A DNA stretch of 64,000 nucleotides from assembly GCA_023653785.1 (NCBI GenBank), contig JAMKCH010014254.1, positions 1-64,000 on the forward strand, in the 5' to 3' direction. The DNA comes from Ophioderma brevispina. Taxonomy: Eukaryota > Echinodermata > Ophiuroidea > Amphilepidida > Ophiodermatidae. Under the pieces are notes generated by a model. The model did not search any database and had not been told where the DNA came from. It saw only the letters and a list, made by a program, of their open reading frames with translations. Position numbers and translations under genes: made by a program. This document shows positions 1 to 12,304 of this stretch, piece after piece (within the stretch, counting starts at the first letter, position 1; each line of letters starts with the position of its first letter).

Positions 1-409
1 TGGCAGAGCACAATGTTTTTTTTGTTTCCATAGGAATTAAGTGTTCGTTTCTTGTTGTGTATGTGTTTTTTCATCTTTTCATTCCCCTTTGCAACAGTTT
101 TATTGATAACACAAGTCTATGAATATTCATGTAATAAACCATTTTGTAGATTGAAGCTACGGCAAACTTAAACAGTTCGCCTACAACATTACCTGGATGT
201 CTTTGGCTTCTTATTAATCCCCTATCTGTTTTGGCATGTTTTTTTTGTGTAAACATATCTTTATGCTTCCAATGGCGTAGATTCTAATTTTGAGCAAATT
301 GAAGAAATTTCATATTTAGTGAAAATTTGGCCATTGCCACTTTAAAAATTATGTCTAAGCTTTTGGTTAAACCTTAAAGACTCATTAATATTAGAACATA
401 CAATTAAAA

Positions 410-770
410 GCACTATCCTTGCTTTGTCTCCCTCGCCCCTCGAACAACCCAATCATTGAAAATCAGATTTTGGTATTCCTGTCACAAGTACCGGTAACCC
501 TCACATTTCCTGCAAATATCAAGCCCATAAGCAACCTAATAATGACCAAATGGGATATGCTATCATTACTGTCCGTACGGGACATTACTCACCCGTAATT
601 GGAATGGGATTCATATCTTTGACACAGCCTTTTTCTTCCTTTTTCCTGGCCATTCTTCAGTTGAATGTAAACTTATGAGAATTTTCTACAGACTTATCCT
701 TCAAACTTTTAAGGTATTTCTGCAAATTTAAAATATTTGTGACTCTTCCGGGTGAATCACTGATAGGGTC
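410..770. mobile_element. Family E MITE, diverged copy
   Basis: It starts GCACTATCC and ends TCACTGATAGGGTC, with an internal match to 18,533-18,885 (CCATTCTTCAGTTGAATGTA, CTACAGACTTATCC). A further right-end fragment is seen at about 10,340-10,490. Confidence 0.6.
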
Positions 771-2502
771 CCTTTAACTAGATTGTTATTTTTTAGATCC
801 CGGAAGTTTTGCATGTACACCAGGACTTCTCTGATTGCACAGAGTCTATGAATCAACCACCTATCAAACCATCCTGTTTTCATATGTAGGGGGTGTTTTA
901 CATGTCAGAATCCAGCAATAAAAAAAATCATTCTGTTGACATTTATTGAAAGGTTACGCTTTACCATTCGGTAGTCAAAGAATCAGATGGAACACAGAAT
1001 GTGAATTCATTACCATCCCTTATGGTTTTGATCAAGCCTACAGGTTTTGTATTTTGAATGGGTGACATATTTCTCACATGATTCTGTACCAGATTATTTC
1101 ACTACTGGCAGTTGAACCTATTTTAACCCCCCCCCCCTGAAGAACGACCACAAATGATAAAATACTGTCTTGGAATTCCGACACAAGATCCACAAACAGG
1201 AGATGGTCCTCTAAAGTAACAATCAATATAGTGTTTTGCTAATATCCTCTACGAGTAGCATCAAGTGGCATCGCTAGGATTTTGATATTGGGTGAGGGGG
1301 CAGTGTCGCATATGAACTAGGCTCTTAACGTGTGTTTCTTTCCCATTCAATAGACACGTAATATCGGAGCCTCATGACACAGTGCATCACTCGGCAAATA
1401 CGGAATCGCTCTAGGCAAAAAATGCGGCGCTGACAAATTGCCAGCACCGCCCTTCTCGCCAGCACTGCCTTCTCATATTCACGCATAATCCAGATGGTCA
1501 TGAGATCGAATCCATCAGATCCAAAAGTATTTTTATAACCTAATCAAAGCTTGCAATAAGAAAATAAGCCCTTACACCTCTAGATGAAATTAGAGCTAAG
1601 AAACAGATGCCTATTTTTAAAATGGCTGTGCCCATCATGAACGCGCTATGGAAAGGTGCCCGTTCCATATATTAATCTCTTGTCAACTGACAGAATCTGG
1701 GTAGGGGGGGTTCCAAGGCTCGTCCTTGGGGCCCCTGGTGGCGTCCATGGCGAAGGCCCAGTGGGGGTCCACTGGGCCTTTGGAAATTTTGTTTTTATAT
1801 GCTTAAAATGTTTCCGGGCTAATTCTTGCACCTTTGGTAAAATTTACTTGTTGCACAAAACAACACTGTCCATTGAACTTTAAACCCATACTTTGCCGAC
1901 AAACCGGCCTGCAAGTGCCATGACCGATTTGAAATCTTTCAAGTGACCCACGTTCTTCATCTCACCATGAAATCAAATATTGGGGCCCCCCCTTGCATTG
2001 GGCGAGTTTCACTAACCTCTATCTTGGCTAGTAAACTTTTAGTTAAATCTAATGAGGCTAACTATCCGAGAGTGTAAAGCTGAAATTTATTGACACAAAA
2101 AAAAATATAGTGTGGATAGTCCCCAAAATGCTTAGTAAGAGTTACCAAAGTCTGCTCACCATCTGAATGCAGCCTCACACCAGTCTTTGACCTGTGGTCA
2201 CATCACCTATAAACACCTTAATCTTTCTTGGTCACAGTGCACTAGTATTCACCCCAAGCTACTATTGCTTAGAAAAATTAACACAAGTTTTTGGACTAAG
2301 ATTGCCATTTGGACAGACACCCAGTCTAGCAGATATTCGTTGTGGTTATCTTCAGTTTTGTAAGTTTCAAGACAGCGACCTAGGCCACATAAAAAATTAT
2401 GGGATTCTCGTAGCCCTCCTCACTTTGGGGCGTAAAAAGGCCAACTTTTGTGGGGCGCCAGCTTAGCTGCAGGGACCCACTTAGCAACCGTTGGCGTGTG
2501 TG

Positions 2503-2542
2503 TATGATGTGTGTGTGTGTGTGTGTTGTGTGGATGTGTGTG
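2503..2542. repeat. (GT)n microsatellite
   Basis: An interrupted GT tract. Shorter CA/GT tracts lie at 41,180-41,198, 41,405-41,428 and 62,486-62,500. Confidence 0.9.
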
Positions 2543-2639
2543 TAAAAAATTGGTACGTTTTTTTAAATTGACCTCAATTGAAAGTTTAAATTCAATTGGA
2601 ACCAAACTTCTGTCATAGTGCAAATGGATCCCTCATATG

Positions 2640-2850
2640 TTGATGAAGGCAAAGGTCATGTTGAAAGGTCAAAGGTCATAGGTCATGTGAGGTCAAGTTG
2701 AAAAATGGGCTAAAAGTAAAAATTGATCTAAATGAAAACTTGAAGTTCAATTGGAACCCCAAAACTTTGGTCATAGGTGCACCGCGACTCCCTCATATGT
2801 TGATGAGATCAAAGGTCACGTTGTCAGGTCAAAGGTCTGGGGCGGCCAAC
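2640..2850. repeat. AGGTCA-rich segment
   Basis: Repeated AAAGGTCA half-sites occur here (for example GGTCAAAGGTCATAGGTCAT), with two ~130-bp imperfect units, each ending with a ...CCCTCATATGTTGATGA phrase. Similar segments lie at 6,335-6,390, 8,570-8,620, 34,720-35,200, 36,440-36,500 and 57,380-57,550. This is probably a dispersed repeat family. AGGTCA is also the nuclear-receptor half-site. Confidence 0.7.
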
Positions 2851-3724
2851 AGCTAATTCTTTGAATATAGCGAGCGCGAAAGACGAGAACGCAAAAATTC
2901 TAGTTTCATTTTGCAATTTTCTTAATTAATGTTTTCAATCCTGAATTTTGATGGATGATAGGCCTAATGGGTTATTAATCAACCCCGTCATTTCATGTGA
3001 TTTGAAGACCTATAGGGGTTTTTCATTGTTAAAGTTAAAATAAAAGCCCTCACCCAATTTTTCTGATTGCAGCTGAAAGTCTTGACGGTAATATCAAATT
3101 AAACAGCATATTTGGATATTTAGTAAAAAAAAAAGTAAAAACGTTAAAAAAAAAAACCGCCCTCCCTCCTCACCGTTCAGAGACCACTGCTATGAGAAAC
3201 TAAAACGATTAAAGACACTATCCAGTGATTATTTAACAAGAGTCAAAGTATTTGAAATTTGCAGGAAAGCCTTTACAAGTGGAGAATACACTGTAGATTA
3301 TCATAATACTTTTTCAAACTGAAGAATTGACAGAAAAGAAGTAAGAGGAAAACGGCAGCCCAGTGTTCAAAGATACAAATCTCCCCTTGAACTTACGTGT
3401 TGCCAGTTAGTGTCCGTTGGACACAATGACTAAACTATCTGATTCTGTCCTTATTGATTGCTTCTGGTCCTATCATTTGTGGGTATGGTAGCCTGACCAT
3501 GCTGTTACCACATGCAAACATCTGATTTTTGATGATTTTTTTCGACTTACTGATTAATGTTGTTATATATAAAAACATTTACAATTAAAAAATTTTAAGG
3601 GGCCCCAAACATTGATCAGTTAAAGTATAGCTTTTGATGATGGTATTTACAACACAGGGACTCTTGTAGGTGCCTGGATCTTCAGATACAACTAGCACAC
3701 AAATGTGCTTAAAAGGGGAAGCAC

Positions 3725-3950
3725 AGCGCGCGTAGCCAGAAGGTGGTTCCGAGGGGGCAATTCCCGGTAGGTGCAACCAAAGTTCTGATCACAAGCAAAA
3801 ATTTCCCCGGTCGCAGGGCAAAGGAGTCCGAAAAAGGCCCAGGGGTTCTCGATTTAACATGCAATTCGTGTTTTATTTCCCGATTCCCCTCACGAATTTT
3901 TTCAGAGGGGCACTCCCCCCCCCCATTCCCCCACTGGCTACGCTAATGGA
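3725..3950. repeat. Short element bounded by GCGTAGCCAG / CTGGCTACGC
   Basis: GCGTAGCCAG at 3,730 is inverted as CTGGCTACGC at about 3,935. The interior is G-rich on the left and C-rich on the right. It is probably a small non-autonomous element similar in style to 13,566. Confidence 0.5.
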
Positions 3951-4893
3951 TAAGCAGCAATATTGCAAGAGGATTTAAAAAAGGAAATTTATTAATTAGC
4001 TTAGAATCAGGGATAAGTGTGTACAACTTCATTCAACTACTTAATAAGGAAGGAAAACAATCACCAAATAGTTTTTAAAAAATGAAGTATTTGAGAAATT
4101 GGCCATACCGTCTCCACAATTGGACATGCAGTGATGGTAGTAATCAACAAATGTACACTAAAACAGATGATTGTGCTCCACAACACAGCATGAGAGAAAG
4201 AAGGAATAAAACAAAGAGCAAAATATGTGTTTGAGATCAAAACTGTAAGATCATGCAGCGGAAAGCTTTTAGCTCAAAAAACAGAAATTTTTATATGCAC
4301 ATATATAAAAATTCTAAAATATGATAAAATTTGTAACTGTTTTGTGTTTTAATATGTGGATTTCAAGCCACCACTTACAGGTAGCAAGTCACAGCTTTTT
4401 TTGACACTCCCATACAAAATTGTCTCTTAGTTTTCGAACAATTTTAAGCAGTGGCGACAACAGTTTTTTTTGGCAATGAATTATAAGTAAGGACATGCAA
4501 AGAGCTATCATCTCTGCAAAAATCAGACAAATCCATTTGCGGGAATCATTGCCATATAGGCCTAGAGAGGTCATGAAATTTGTAAGTTTATAGCGCCCTC
4601 TATATGCCCTTCCCATTGAAAGACGTGAAAACTAGATTTTTAAGAAAAAACATATTAACAACCTTTTTAAAAAAAATTTCCCGTAAAATTTACACAGAAT
4701 GTATTTAGTGGGACTAAATATTCCAAATCAGTTGTCAAAGTGGTCGCCAGTGAATAATTTTTGTTTTAATTCTGAGTTTTGTCCATAATAAATGAGACTG
4801 TCAAAACAGCGTGTGACATCCATGTCAGTGCAAAGATCCATACTGGGATTTTTTATTGATGATTCTGGATTAGCAAATTGCTACTATCCCTTT

Positions 4894-5231
4894 TTAAAGG
4901 GGCATTTCGTGATCCAAACCTCGTCCCCCTGATTTCGCCCTCCAAAAGTTGAGAATTGTTTATATCATCTTAACTGTTTAGCCTTAGTATTCTTGCACCA
5001 AATCTTACGTGCGAATTCACTCGTATCTGTAAGCATTCGCAATTTTGTATTTTCTGTTCCTGTAAACTTACGGAAATTACAGCCTATGGGACCGTGGGAA
5101 ACAATCATTGCTCAGAACACAAAACCGCAGCTCGGGATTACTCAAATTTTTTTGTGAATAGGCTTTTCTCAAGATATCTAGTGAACCATGAATAAACAAG
5201 GGATGCTGGAATCACAAAATTTGCCCTTTAA
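4894..5231. mobile_element. TTAA-flanked MITE, family B
   Basis: The ends are TTAAAGGGGCATTTCGTGAT and ATCACAAAATTTGCCCTTTAA-like, 338 bp apart. The interior (TTGAGAATTGTTTATATCAT, CGTATCTGTAAGCATTCGCA) recurs at 50,137 and 52,325. No coding capacity. Confidence 0.88.
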
Positions 5232-5399
5232 TTTTCATTGGAAAGTAAGGATTAAAAGGAGAAAAATAGGCAGGACTGAGACAGACAGACAGGTTAACGA
5301 ATGTATACTTGTGACTTTTTCTTTTGTTAAAATTAAACAAGGTGCAAAATTAGAAACATACAGAATAAAGCACACATAAAGAGTCACACAAGTATACCT

Positions 5400-5960
5400 C
5401 AGCACCAGCGTCCGAATTAAGGGGAAAAGTTGTCCCGTTGTCCCCACTGACAACCAGGTTACAATTTTGGTTGTCCGCCAAAGTTTTAACTGTCCGGGTA
5501 TTTTGAAACGGCAGTGTTCAAACACTACGGAAATCAAATGCAATATGACGATTTGGATGAAGCCTTTGCAAACTTTGATTCGACTTAACGACTCCGTAAG
5601 CTTTCATGCTTTGTGGTCAAGCAAAAGGAGCTTTTCCCTGTAGCTGTTTTATTAGCGGTGCAAACAATCTTGACTTGATAATTATTTAGCGATATTAATT
5701 TTTGTGGATGAGTTTCTTGGAACTGCGATTTTAATTTATTGGCGGAATTTACGGGAAAATATTCCAAGGAGTCCCAATACTAACATTTTTATCGGCTGTG
5801 TCGGGTGAGTCGAGTTTTATGAATTGCGGCGTGTCAAAAGTGACTGTTGGATCTAATTATATGGTTGTCCGCCCCCCAACGGACAACTTGAGTATCATTT
5901 TTGGGTTGTCCGGCGCTCAAAAATTGGGTTGTCCCGGCGAACGGACAACCGTATTTCGAA
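5400..5960. repeat. TTGTCC-rich element
   Basis: Many copies of GTTGTCC and its inverse GGACAAC cluster at 5,425-5,500 and 5,865-5,955 (GGTTGTCCGCC, AACGGACAAC, GGTTGTCCGG, GGTTGTCCCG, CGGACAACCG), with plain AT-rich DNA between. This looks like a non-autonomous element with repeated inverted sites at both ends. Family unknown. Confidence 0.55.
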
Positions 5961-7437
5961 CTGCTCCGCATCCCACAGACAGACAACGCAACACTAACGC
6001 CCCTCTTGCAGATGACAGCCAAAAAAAAAAAAACCAGCATAGGTGCAAAAGATTCGTGTTATGTGGACAATGATTTACACAGTTGTAGGTACATTAATAC
6101 ATGTATGTATGCAATATAGAGATCGGTCAAAAAATTGTGTGGGGACCTGGAGGATTTAACACATGTAGATACATGAATACAGGTAATGTCTTTACCAATT
6201 TTGCAACCTGCTTTTTCCTTTGGTCGCCTTTTCTGTTTTATTTCTGTTAACACTTCCTGTTTAAATTAAATGATTCTTTTCAAAGGGATGGGAGAGATGT
6301 TGCACTATTATCAGCACTATTATCAGACACAATGGGATTCCCTCATTTGTTGCTGAGGTCAAAGGTCCATATCAAGGTCAAAGGTTCATGTTAGGCCTAT
6401 CATTCACTAACCGCGACGGCACGCGACACAAGGGTCCGAGGACCGAGTATTTTTTTCACTCTTCCACTGTCCACATCGTCAACCACCCAACCTATGTTGT
6501 AATTCCAGGGAATTACCTTAACATTCTTCAAAACTCTCCTCCTCCTACCCACAAGCACAAAATCAATCTACATGATCGTTTCCTCCGGCTCCTCCCTGAG
6601 CTAAACGTCACTTCCTTTTGTCCTCTTCTTACCCCGTATTGCGCTATCCATCTCCTTCTCATCACAACACTCTAACATCAATCCTTCTCCACAGGTTTCT
6701 CTCCCGCAAACCCGTTCCCTCCGTTAACCCCGCCCAAACCCATCGATCCATTTTCCCACAACTTCCCATTGAAATCACCACCCACCGGAGAACTATTTCA
6801 CCCCACTTTGCTATCACATTCCTTCCCCTGCATCCTCATCATAAAAATGGCTCCTCTCTTCAATGCTTTCTACCGCTCTGGCGGAGCATACGAGCCTTAC
6901 AAACAAATGAGCCTCACTACCTCCTCCTCAAAAGCCCTTCACCACCGTCATCAAACCCTTCACTCTCACTCCTCTTCTCACCTCCACTAACCTTCCGCAC
7001 AGTTCCTCCTTAACCAGTACTCCCACTCCCCCCAATCCTTCCTTATTTCCTGCCCCCACAGCTTATACTTCCTTCCCTCAACTCCACCATCCAGCCCCCC
7101 CCCCCCTCTCCACCCCACTTCCTGTACACCACACACTTCAACCTTCCTCTCCTTAACTCTTCGCAAATCTCCAACACCCTTCCCTCTCATTCTCCCCTAC
7201 ATGCAGACTCACTTCCAATCCTCACTCCGAGCCGCTCGTCAGGTTTTACAGCCGCATGATTCAAGCAAACCGCTTGCGCGGCCCGGGTTGATTCCTTTCA
7301 CCTTTCAAACACCTTTCTTCTGGATGGTAGTTAGGTGAAACCCACCCCAACCTTCGGGCTGGGTGGTGCCCTCGTTGTATTTTGTCCTTCATAGGATGAC
7401 AAATCCTGTTTACAAATTTTGTGACGCACTTCTTGTT
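5961..7437. other. No gene recognised; pyrimidine-rich tract
   Basis: From about 6,440 to 7,210 the plus strand is strongly C/T-rich (TCCTCCTCCTACCCAC type). This creates long serine/proline-rich reading frames without domain character. An AGGTCA-type piece lies at 6,335-6,390. Confidence 0.6.
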
Positions 7438-8016
7438 TTAAAGGGACATAATGGCATTAAAAAAAATGTGGACATAATAAAAGACCTATTGAAATCACTT
7501 TCCACACAGTTTGAAAACAATTTGGGTATGTTTACATTCTGTAAACAGTAAAAAACGGAAGAGTTTCCAGGGGAGGTGGCAGTTTGTTGCAATTTCCTGG
7601 AACAGAAAAAGAAGTGGTGACATCCCTGACAGAGTTACAGTGGTCGCTTGCCTTTTTTTTCACACAATTCAAAAGCACGCAAACCACAGGATTCAGGCAT
7701 TTGGTACATTTAGGCTTGAGGTATTAATATATTGATCTGGCAAGTGAAAGATGGATTCGCACGATTAGCACCTATACATAGCAATGGTCTGCAGCTGATG
7801 ACAACATGCTTTTCAAGTTTGGTAAATGCTGGCAGTAATGTCACCTCCTTGTTCCAGAAATTGCCACAAACTGCCACCTCCCCCCTGGAACTCTTCCTGT
7901 TTTGACTGTTTTTACAGAATGTAACATCCAAATTGTTTTGACTTGGGAACTCGATTTCAAGTAAGGGTCCTTTTTCATTATGTCAATTTTTTTTTCATTG
8001 CAATATGTCCCTTTAA
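7438..8016. mobile_element. TTAA-flanked element with ~165-bp inverted repeats (family C)
   Basis: The left arm, TTAAAGGGACATAATGGC to CCTGGAACAG (7,438-7,605), is inverted on the right from TTGTTCCAGAAATTGCC to ATATGTCCCTTTAA (7,848-8,016). TTAA sits at both borders. Such long arms could pair into a hairpin RNA. No transposase is seen. Confidence 0.88.
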
Positions 8017-11000
8017 GAAAATACTGAGTATCACCGAAATACAAAAAATCCTTTAAAAAGTAAAAGGGGGTGGCAGGAAAGAAAAAAACATCACCGCCAA
8101 TGGTGCTATTGCGGTTTTTTGGTAAATAAAATTTTCCAAAAAAATGACGCTGGAAAGCTGAACCAAACTATTAATTTTTTTGGCCTTAGAGTAACAATAA
8201 CATTTAAGTGTTGGTTCCCATTTAAATTTTAACTTTTCAACTCAGGTCAATTTTACATTTTCAGCCTTTCTTACAACTTGCCCTCATATCGAGGGTTGAA
8301 AATCAGAAGGACCGTAAATCAACACTAAAAGAAATTTAAATAATTATGTAAAATTGGCGGTAATACTGCTTTTGAGAAATGTGATGTTTAATATTTCTAC
8401 TAAGCAAATCTATTCATTACTCAAATGAAAACAATCTTAAAGCTCATATATGGTACTGTAAGCAAACATCATATAAACTTGTAAACAAAGAACAATTTTG
8501 AATTATGAACAGCAAATTCCTGACATATTTCTTTTAGTGTTGGTAGTCCTTCATCAAGATTGTCAACCCTCGATATGATCTTTGACCTAGGTATGTGACC
8601 TTTGACCTCATTCAACAAATGCAGGATCCACGTGGTACCTATGACTAAAGTTTGTAATCCATTACAGGTATGGGATATTAAGGCAAGTTAAACCCTTTTT
8701 CACAACAATATCGACAAACAGGAAATACAACAACAACAGACAACAGAGTGGATAAAAGTGATCCCATGGGTCTTCCTGCCTTGAGCCCACATGCACAATC
8801 TCTGTCCTGACTGAAACTGCAACCATCAGAGGTTAATCTACAATCATGGTGGTTTATTATACTTTGTGCGATTAGCCAAGGAAAAAAAAAGCGCCAATCT
8901 TCCCCCAAGGCAGTGTTGATCCCAATCATGTTGTCAGCAGCCTTGCCAGGTTCCACAGCATGATTGATGGGGGGGGGGCAAGACTTCTGCTTTCTATTGA
9001 ACATTGACTTGCCCAGTGTAGCAACAGTGCTATTTCTAATCTGATTCCTCAGTCTTATGTGTCCTCCATAATTCCAGCCTCATTAATTCAGGGCTCATTT
9101 TATCCAAAACTTTTTTCAACTAATCGATTTCTGAAACCACAAAGAATTCCTGAGTTTACAAAGGCTGCAAGTTAATTTTGCATGCAATAAAAACAAGCAT
9201 ATCAATAACATAAATTTTAAATTGTCACAATATTATGCCGTATTTTTTGACATTTTCACTAATTCTTTTGTGGAATTATCAACATAGCAAGTAAGTCTCT
9301 ATAGTGTGTCTTGATCTAAGCAAGATGAGTCTTAAGTCAGCCACAATTCTTTTATTTGTTTGTATGTTTGTATTATGGAGACATGCTTTATTTTACTGAA
9401 AAGCTCAAGTTTATATTACACATGATTTGAAAGTTGAAAGCATTTGTGAAAGATATCCATAAAAAACAAAGGATTGCCATGAAAGTAGTGACACATTTAC
9501 ATCCTGCAAACCAGAAATTACCAAAATTACAGCAATTTGTACACAAATGCCACATATATTGTACACATGAGGTAACTATATAACCCCGATTGACAGTTCT
9601 AAGAGTCCTAACACTCAGCTATAAAGAAACAACCGGCTACCCTGGGTATTGATTCTTGAAATGTATTCTCCTTCTGCCCAGGTTCTTGCCTTTTGATAAA
9701 CAGAATTTGTGTGTGTGTTGGCTAATGCCCCCCTGGTATTTTTTTTATACACATAAATTACGGAAGCATCTTTCAGTGTTGGAAATTAGTAATGTGATTT
9801 CTCTAAAGTGTACCAATAACATATATCCATAATCCAGCATGGATGTGTTCTGTAGATAACGTTGTATGTGTTATTACATAGAAATTACACAGTAAGTGAG
9901 GTAAACGATATATGTTGCAGTAGGTTTTACAGAATGTCAAATCTCTCTTGCTGTATTTTTAGCCGTTTTCTTAAGAAACAAGAATTGTAGCCATTTTTTA
10001 TACGTTTTAATACCATTTGTTGTTTTCGTTATACTACGAGCTAAGGCGTGATCATTTATAACCTATAATATTAGTCAACGAGTTGCCTTGGGTGTTTGTA
10101 GCATATACATGTTAAATCAGAAAAAATCATCAAAATCAGATGTTTCATTTTTGTAAAAAAGTATGGTCATCATGATTTAGTCTGTTTTACTTACCAATTA
10201 CTTCATTGTTGTGTACTCTGGCATATTGTTTCTTCATTTTTACCAGAGAGCTCACATATTCTGAAAATGTTTATACCAAAATTTTGTTTTCTTCTCCAAA
10301 ATGGAGGTACATCTTTAGGTCACTGACCCTCCATATTTTTCTGCCCTGCTGTTTTCTTTCGTTCTTTGTTAATTTTTCATGTGGAAAAGAAAAGATACCT
10401 TTGTCCGAGAAGTTCCTACAAGCTTTTAAGATACTTTAGTGCAAATTTTCAAGATCATTTGCTAAACTTTCGCATGGGTCACTGATAGTGGCCTTTTTTT
10501 TTACGTCATACAAGTGGTAAGTCAGTTATCGCAAAAAATGAACAAATCAATCCTGTCAGCTCCTGTCAGGTTTTGTGTTTATTTAGCTTGTCCGTCTTTT
10601 TTTACGAGCAATTTCTTGCAGGTATTTAAAATTTTGGCAGTGGTAGAGTGTTGTTTTCATTGTGCATTTGAATAAAATGAAAAATGCTGTCAAATATGTT
10701 TAAGTATACACTTATATTAGTTTGAATACTGACATCAGTTGTCATCGGAGGTAAAACGCATTGTAGTACACGCTAAAGTCTAAACCACAATTTCCTTTCC
10801 CCGTATCCGCTCGTCATCTCTTGCCAGGGCTATGCAAATTTTGCGCAGATCGCTGCACATTGAGCCACGCAGCATCGGCGATTGTTTGTCAAGGTGCACT
10901 TGTGCCAATCACCGGCCAGTGCGTAGTACACTAGCAGAATGCACTACATGCTTAAAATATGCTTATATTGTAAAGGAATGGTGGCTTCTACTTTATATGT

Positions 11001-11681
11001 GTGTGTCTGCAAAATAAGGTGGTTTCTTGTACATATATCTGATAGTGCACAATGCACTATCTTAACATTGAATTTCAAAAAAGTAAAATAACTACATATA
11101 TGGATGTTGATAATGGCTTATCACTTCATGTTTATTTGATGAGCAGTTTACTCTCAGTGTTGTAGTTTATCGTAAGTGTTGGAAAATTGAAAGAGGGAAA
11201 AATCAAATGCTGTCTGTCTACTATTAAAGCATCGGTAAAAATAGAGGGGGCAATTCCAAGGCCTATCCTCTCTCTGCTATCAATTGCTTGAGGTGGACTT
11301 TACATGGTATACCAAATTCCTAGTGGAAACATTGTATAGCAAAGTAACATTTTATTTTTGTCTTATTTAGACAGGGTAGATCATTCAGTGTTCAGACACT
11401 GCTTTCCAATGATGCCCAGAATTACAAGACAACTTGGGACAGCCAGGGGTTTCCACTTTTATATCAAAACTGGCTGCGATTACATGTACAGGCCTGCTTG
11501 TCCATGTACATGGGACTGATAGCTTAACGTCCCTTCTGAAGGACGGGATATTCTGGCATGGTTTGTTTGCCCAAGTCCAAATGAACCATGGGGAGAGTGG
11601 AATTCCAGTTTTAATCAGTAGTTCTTATACAAAGCAAATCCAAAATTTTATTATTCGAATTAAATTGCAGTAAATGGCCTT
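8017..11681. other. No gene recognised
   Basis: AT-rich sequence. There is a family E right-end fragment near 10,340-10,490. A minus-strand open frame at 8,678-9,004 (108 codons) has no family resemblance I can name. No kinesin exon was seen. Confidence 0.55.
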
Positions 11682-11744
11682 GCCGGGACTCGAACCGAGG
11701 ACCTAATGCACCAAAGGCAAATACCCTAACCAGTGGGCCGTGCT
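11682..11744 (-). repeat. tRNA-derived SINE-like module at start of duplication copy 1
   Basis: On the minus strand a tRNA-like head reads GCACGGCCCACTGGTTAGGG (box A region), and a box B, GGTTCGAGTCCC, follows about 40 bases later. Spacing fits a tRNA. The acceptor stem does not pair well, and similar but diverged copies occur at 19,345 and 39,790, so it is a SINE or tRNA pseudogene, not a working tRNA. Confidence 0.65.
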
Positions 11745-12242
11745 TAACCTTTATTTATTTTTGTTGTAAACTAAGTACCACAGACAAGCAGGACTTGATG
11801 TTAACCTGCTCACTTTTGCTACTTCTGCTCTTCTCCAAATAGCTCAATGAAGACTTCCGTGCTCCTCTGATAAGTTTAAGATTGAGCTTTAATCAGCAGT
11901 GATGTAACAAAATTAAAGCAGAGGAATACCAAGTACCACAGTTGAAATGCTGAATATTGCTGTTTGGGCCATTATGGTGTCTAGGTTTGATTACGTCAAT
12001 CAACACGCTGCACAAACGACTCATCAGACACCAAGCATCTTAAGCGTCTGCAAAGCTGATCCACAAAAACTGGTCTTCTAAGCTCAGAAATATGGCCGTG
12101 CTTTTCCCTTGCTGAGGGGTCTCCATTCTTAAACAAAGTTTCTGCCCTGTAAAAGATTGTTTTTCTTTGTTCTACTGTATTATGCTTAATATTTTAATCA
12201 CTTTACTAATCAGCTTTCATGTGTGTTTTTGTTTTTACCCAG

Positions 12243-12304
12243 GGATTATATGCAAAAATAAAGGGGGATGATGATGAAGGTGTATCATACAGGACAGAAG
12301 TCAG
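12243..12304 (+). CDS. KIF16B: KIF16B-like motor exon ([13 protein letters not shown]...), copy 1
   Basis: The 62-bp exon lies between a CAG acceptor and a GTAAAT donor, phase 0 to phase 2. It reads [20 protein letters not shown], matching the family segment between the helix after the P-loop and the YLEIYNE strand (GLFSRINE...FRTEV in vertebrates). The terminal AG joins the T at 24,935 to give the expected serine in EVSYLEIY. This is the most upstream exon recognised. A diverged copy lies at 19,934, but only this copy has the frame and donor intact. Confidence 0.85.

Larger units (their letters stand above)
1..4893. other. No gene recognised
   Basis: AT-rich sequence with no recognisable coding region. 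It holds a family E MITE (410-770), a (GT)n tract, AGGTCA-rich repeats (2,640-2,850) and a small inverted-end element (3,725-3,950). It may be intron or upstream region of the kinesin. The P-loop exon of the family was looked for here and not seen. Confidence 0.6.

Noticed and set aside
6618..7013. 131-codon serine/proline-rich open frame and its antisense partners
   Set aside because: Lies in a pyrimidine-rich tract that lacks stops by composition. No domain, no splice context, low complexity.
8678..9004. 108-codon minus-strand open frame
   Set aside because: No recognisable motif, mixed composition, no splice or start context. Not enough to call a gene.
11682..11744. Functional tRNA gene
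   Set aside because: Boxes A and B are present but acceptor pairing is poor and diverged copies exist, so SINE or pseudogene.
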